From Microbacterium hatanonis (lineage in GTDB: Bacteria; Actinomycetota; Actinomycetes; Actinomycetales; Microbacteriaceae): a DNA stretch of 64,000 nt. The notes under the pieces were generated by a model. It saw only the letters and a list, made by a program, of their open reading frames with translations. It was not told the origin of the DNA and did not search any database. Below, one piece after another: positions 63,209-64,000 of the stretch. The translations under genes were made by a program, and so were the position numbers. Within the stretch, counting starts at the first letter, position 1. The number at the start of each line of letters is the position of its first letter. The DNA lies in assembly GCF_008017415.1 (NCBI RefSeq), contig NZ_VRSV01000001.1, forward strand, positions 806,001 to 870,000, read 5' to 3'.

Positions 63209-63261
63209 AATACCCCGCGGGGGACGCCCGCAGGCGGCGGGTGGGGGAGCGGTCAGAGCCC

Positions 63262-63720
63262 CTACCCGAGGCGGATGCTGCCCGTCGCCGGGTGCTCTCG
63301 CGGCATCCGATCGCGGTCGTAGGTGATCTCGCGGTAGCCGTGCGGCTTCGGCTGACCGTCCTCGTCGACGCTCACGAAGACGAGCCGCTCGATGGTGAGG
63401 ATGCGCTTGCGCGTGATCATGTTGCGCACGACCGCGCGCATCGTGAGCGACGTGCGCCCGAATCGCGTGGCCGTCAGCCCCATCTCGATCAGGTCGCCCT
63501 GCAACGCAGACGCTTCGAAGTTGATCTCCGAGATCAGCTTCGTGACCACCCGGTAGTTGCCGAGCTGGATGATCGCGTAGATCGCCGCTTCCTCGTCTAT
63601 CCAGCGCAGCAGACTGCCGCCGAACAGCGTGCCGTTCGCGTTGAGGTCTTCGGGCTTGACCCATTTGCGGGTGTGGAAATTGATGCCGTCTTCGGAGGGG
63701 TGCCACTGCGATTCCGTCAT
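63262..63720 (-). CDS. Acyl-CoA thioesterase (hotdog fold)
   Basis: 152 residues from the ATG at 63720. A longer frame exists but lacks family sequence and a start signal. NANGTLFGGSLLRWIDEEAAIYAI is the hotdog active-site helix (BFIT/BACH/YciA type). VRNMITRKRILTIERLVFVSVDEDGQ fits the second half. Such enzymes hydrolyse acyl-CoAs in the cytosol. Chain length is not predictable. A TAGCGT box lies 7 nt before the ATG. Confidence 0.88.
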   Translation of the reverse strand: MTESQWHPSEDGINFHTRKWVKPEDLNANGTLFGGSLLRWIDEEAAIYAIIQLGNYRVVTKLISEINFEASALQGDLIEMGLTATRFGRTSLTMRAVVRNMITRKRILTIERLVFVSVDEDGQPKPHGYREITYDRDRMPREHPATGSIRLG

Positions 63721-63727
63721 CCCGACA

Positions 63728-63733
63728 ACGCTA
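63728..63733 (-). promoter_or_regulatory. -10 box (leaderless) of the thioesterase gene
   Basis: On the minus strand TAGCGT is followed by 7 nt and then ATG at 63720. Confidence 0.4.
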
Positions 63734-63869
63734 CTCGCGCGATCGATCGGCGGCGGGCTCGGTGGGATCCTGCGGGACTTTGGTCCCGTGGATCCAGTGC
63801 GCACCGAGGCACCATGACCGCGAGGCAAGTTTTGGGACTCGTCTCCTTCCGCCACACCTGCGTGGTGAC

Positions 63870-63918
63870 GAGGGGCGATCGCGGTTTCTCGATCGGGCAT
63901 CGATCGCGATCGCCCCTC
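63870..63918 (-). terminator. Stem-loop terminating a minus-strand gene
   Basis: Perfect 14-bp arms GAGGGGCGATCGCG (63870-63883) and CGCGATCGCCCCTC (63905-63918) with a 21-nt loop. It lies 9 nt past a minus-strand stop codon at 63928-63930. The arms and loop contain several CGATCG palindromes. Confidence 0.65.
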
Positions 63919-63927
63919 GAGTTCGGC

Positions 63928-64000
63928 CTACACGATGTACATCGACGATGCGGTCGACCCGCCCGAGCTCGTCTGCCAGGTAGGCGCGACCACGCTCCGC
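63928..64000 (-). CDS. C-terminal end of an unidentified protein, partial
   Basis: The visible 23 residues read RSVVAPTWQTSSGGSTASS and then MYIV, followed by TAG. A Ser/Thr/Gly-rich tail is followed by a short hydrophobic end. I do not recognise the family. The stem-loop directly after the stop supports this being a real gene end. The rest lies beyond the window. Confidence 0.45.
   Translation of the reverse strand, partial: RSVVAPTWQTSSGGSTASSMYIV

Noticed and set aside
63721..63900. An N-terminal extension of the thioesterase to 63900
   Set aside because: The added 60 residues have no hotdog sequence, and a leaderless promoter box sits at 63728-63733.

Overview
The window is a high-GC chromosomal segment of an actinobacterium, most likely Microbacterium or a close relative in the Microbacteriaceae. 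This rests on the 16S rRNA gene, a PriA-type HisA, a 23S gene of actinobacterial type, and frequent start codons lying 6-8 nt after a TANNNT box, as expected for leaderless transcripts. The order infC-rpmI-rplT-tsnR-like / pheST / argCJBDF..H / tyrS / TPR gene-HAD-small ORF-tlyA-nadK-recN / pyrG-NUDIX-xerD / parA-scpA-scpB-rluB-tyrA-cmk-der matches, from memory, the stretch Rv1641 to Rv1713 of Mycobacterium tuberculosis. I could run no database search, so family names come from motif recognition.

Layout. 1-3.8 kb: end of hisH, priA/hisA, an SseB-family gene, DUF1844 on the minus strand, then infC (with an ATC start), rpmI and rplT. 3.8-8.1 kb: an rRNA/tRNA 2'-O-methyltransferase and a four-gene glutamate-type ABC importer (gluABCD). 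8.1-10.4 kb: a VOC-fold protein, an F420-type oxidoreductase, and a divergent MarR regulator with a paired inverted-repeat operator. 10.4-22 kb: pheST and the arginine cluster argCJBDF, then a membrane acyltransferase-like gene and argH. argR and argG are absent from their usual places, and a candidate leaderless Arg-rich leader peptide lies before argC. 22-24.2 kb: tyrS and a DUF4184 membrane protein. 24.4-30 kb: a complete 16S-23S-5S rRNA operon with promoter, boxA-like leader and terminator. 30-50.6 kb: a core run for replication, segregation, translation and nucleotide metabolism. A tandem DUF2207-like membrane protein and an M28 peptidase sit where other actinobacteria carry other genes.

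50.7-64 kb is the accessory part: a NUDIX-NYN fusion, a DUF222/HNH protein, a lysoplasmalogenase-S4 pair, LtrA, tRNA-Pro(GGG), a small secreted protein, and an ArsR-SulP-multicopper oxidase operon in which the oxidase is frameshifted at a G6 run. Next come a membrane protein interrupted by an in-frame amber codon, a TetR-controlled luciferase-like/FAD-oxidase fusion with a near-perfect operator, a hotdog thioesterase, and the tail of a minus-strand gene.

The most interesting items are the possible arginine attenuator before argC, the ATC start of infC, the widespread leaderless signature, the paired or palindromic operators (MarR, ArsR, TetR), and the two disrupted genes at 56-60 kb.
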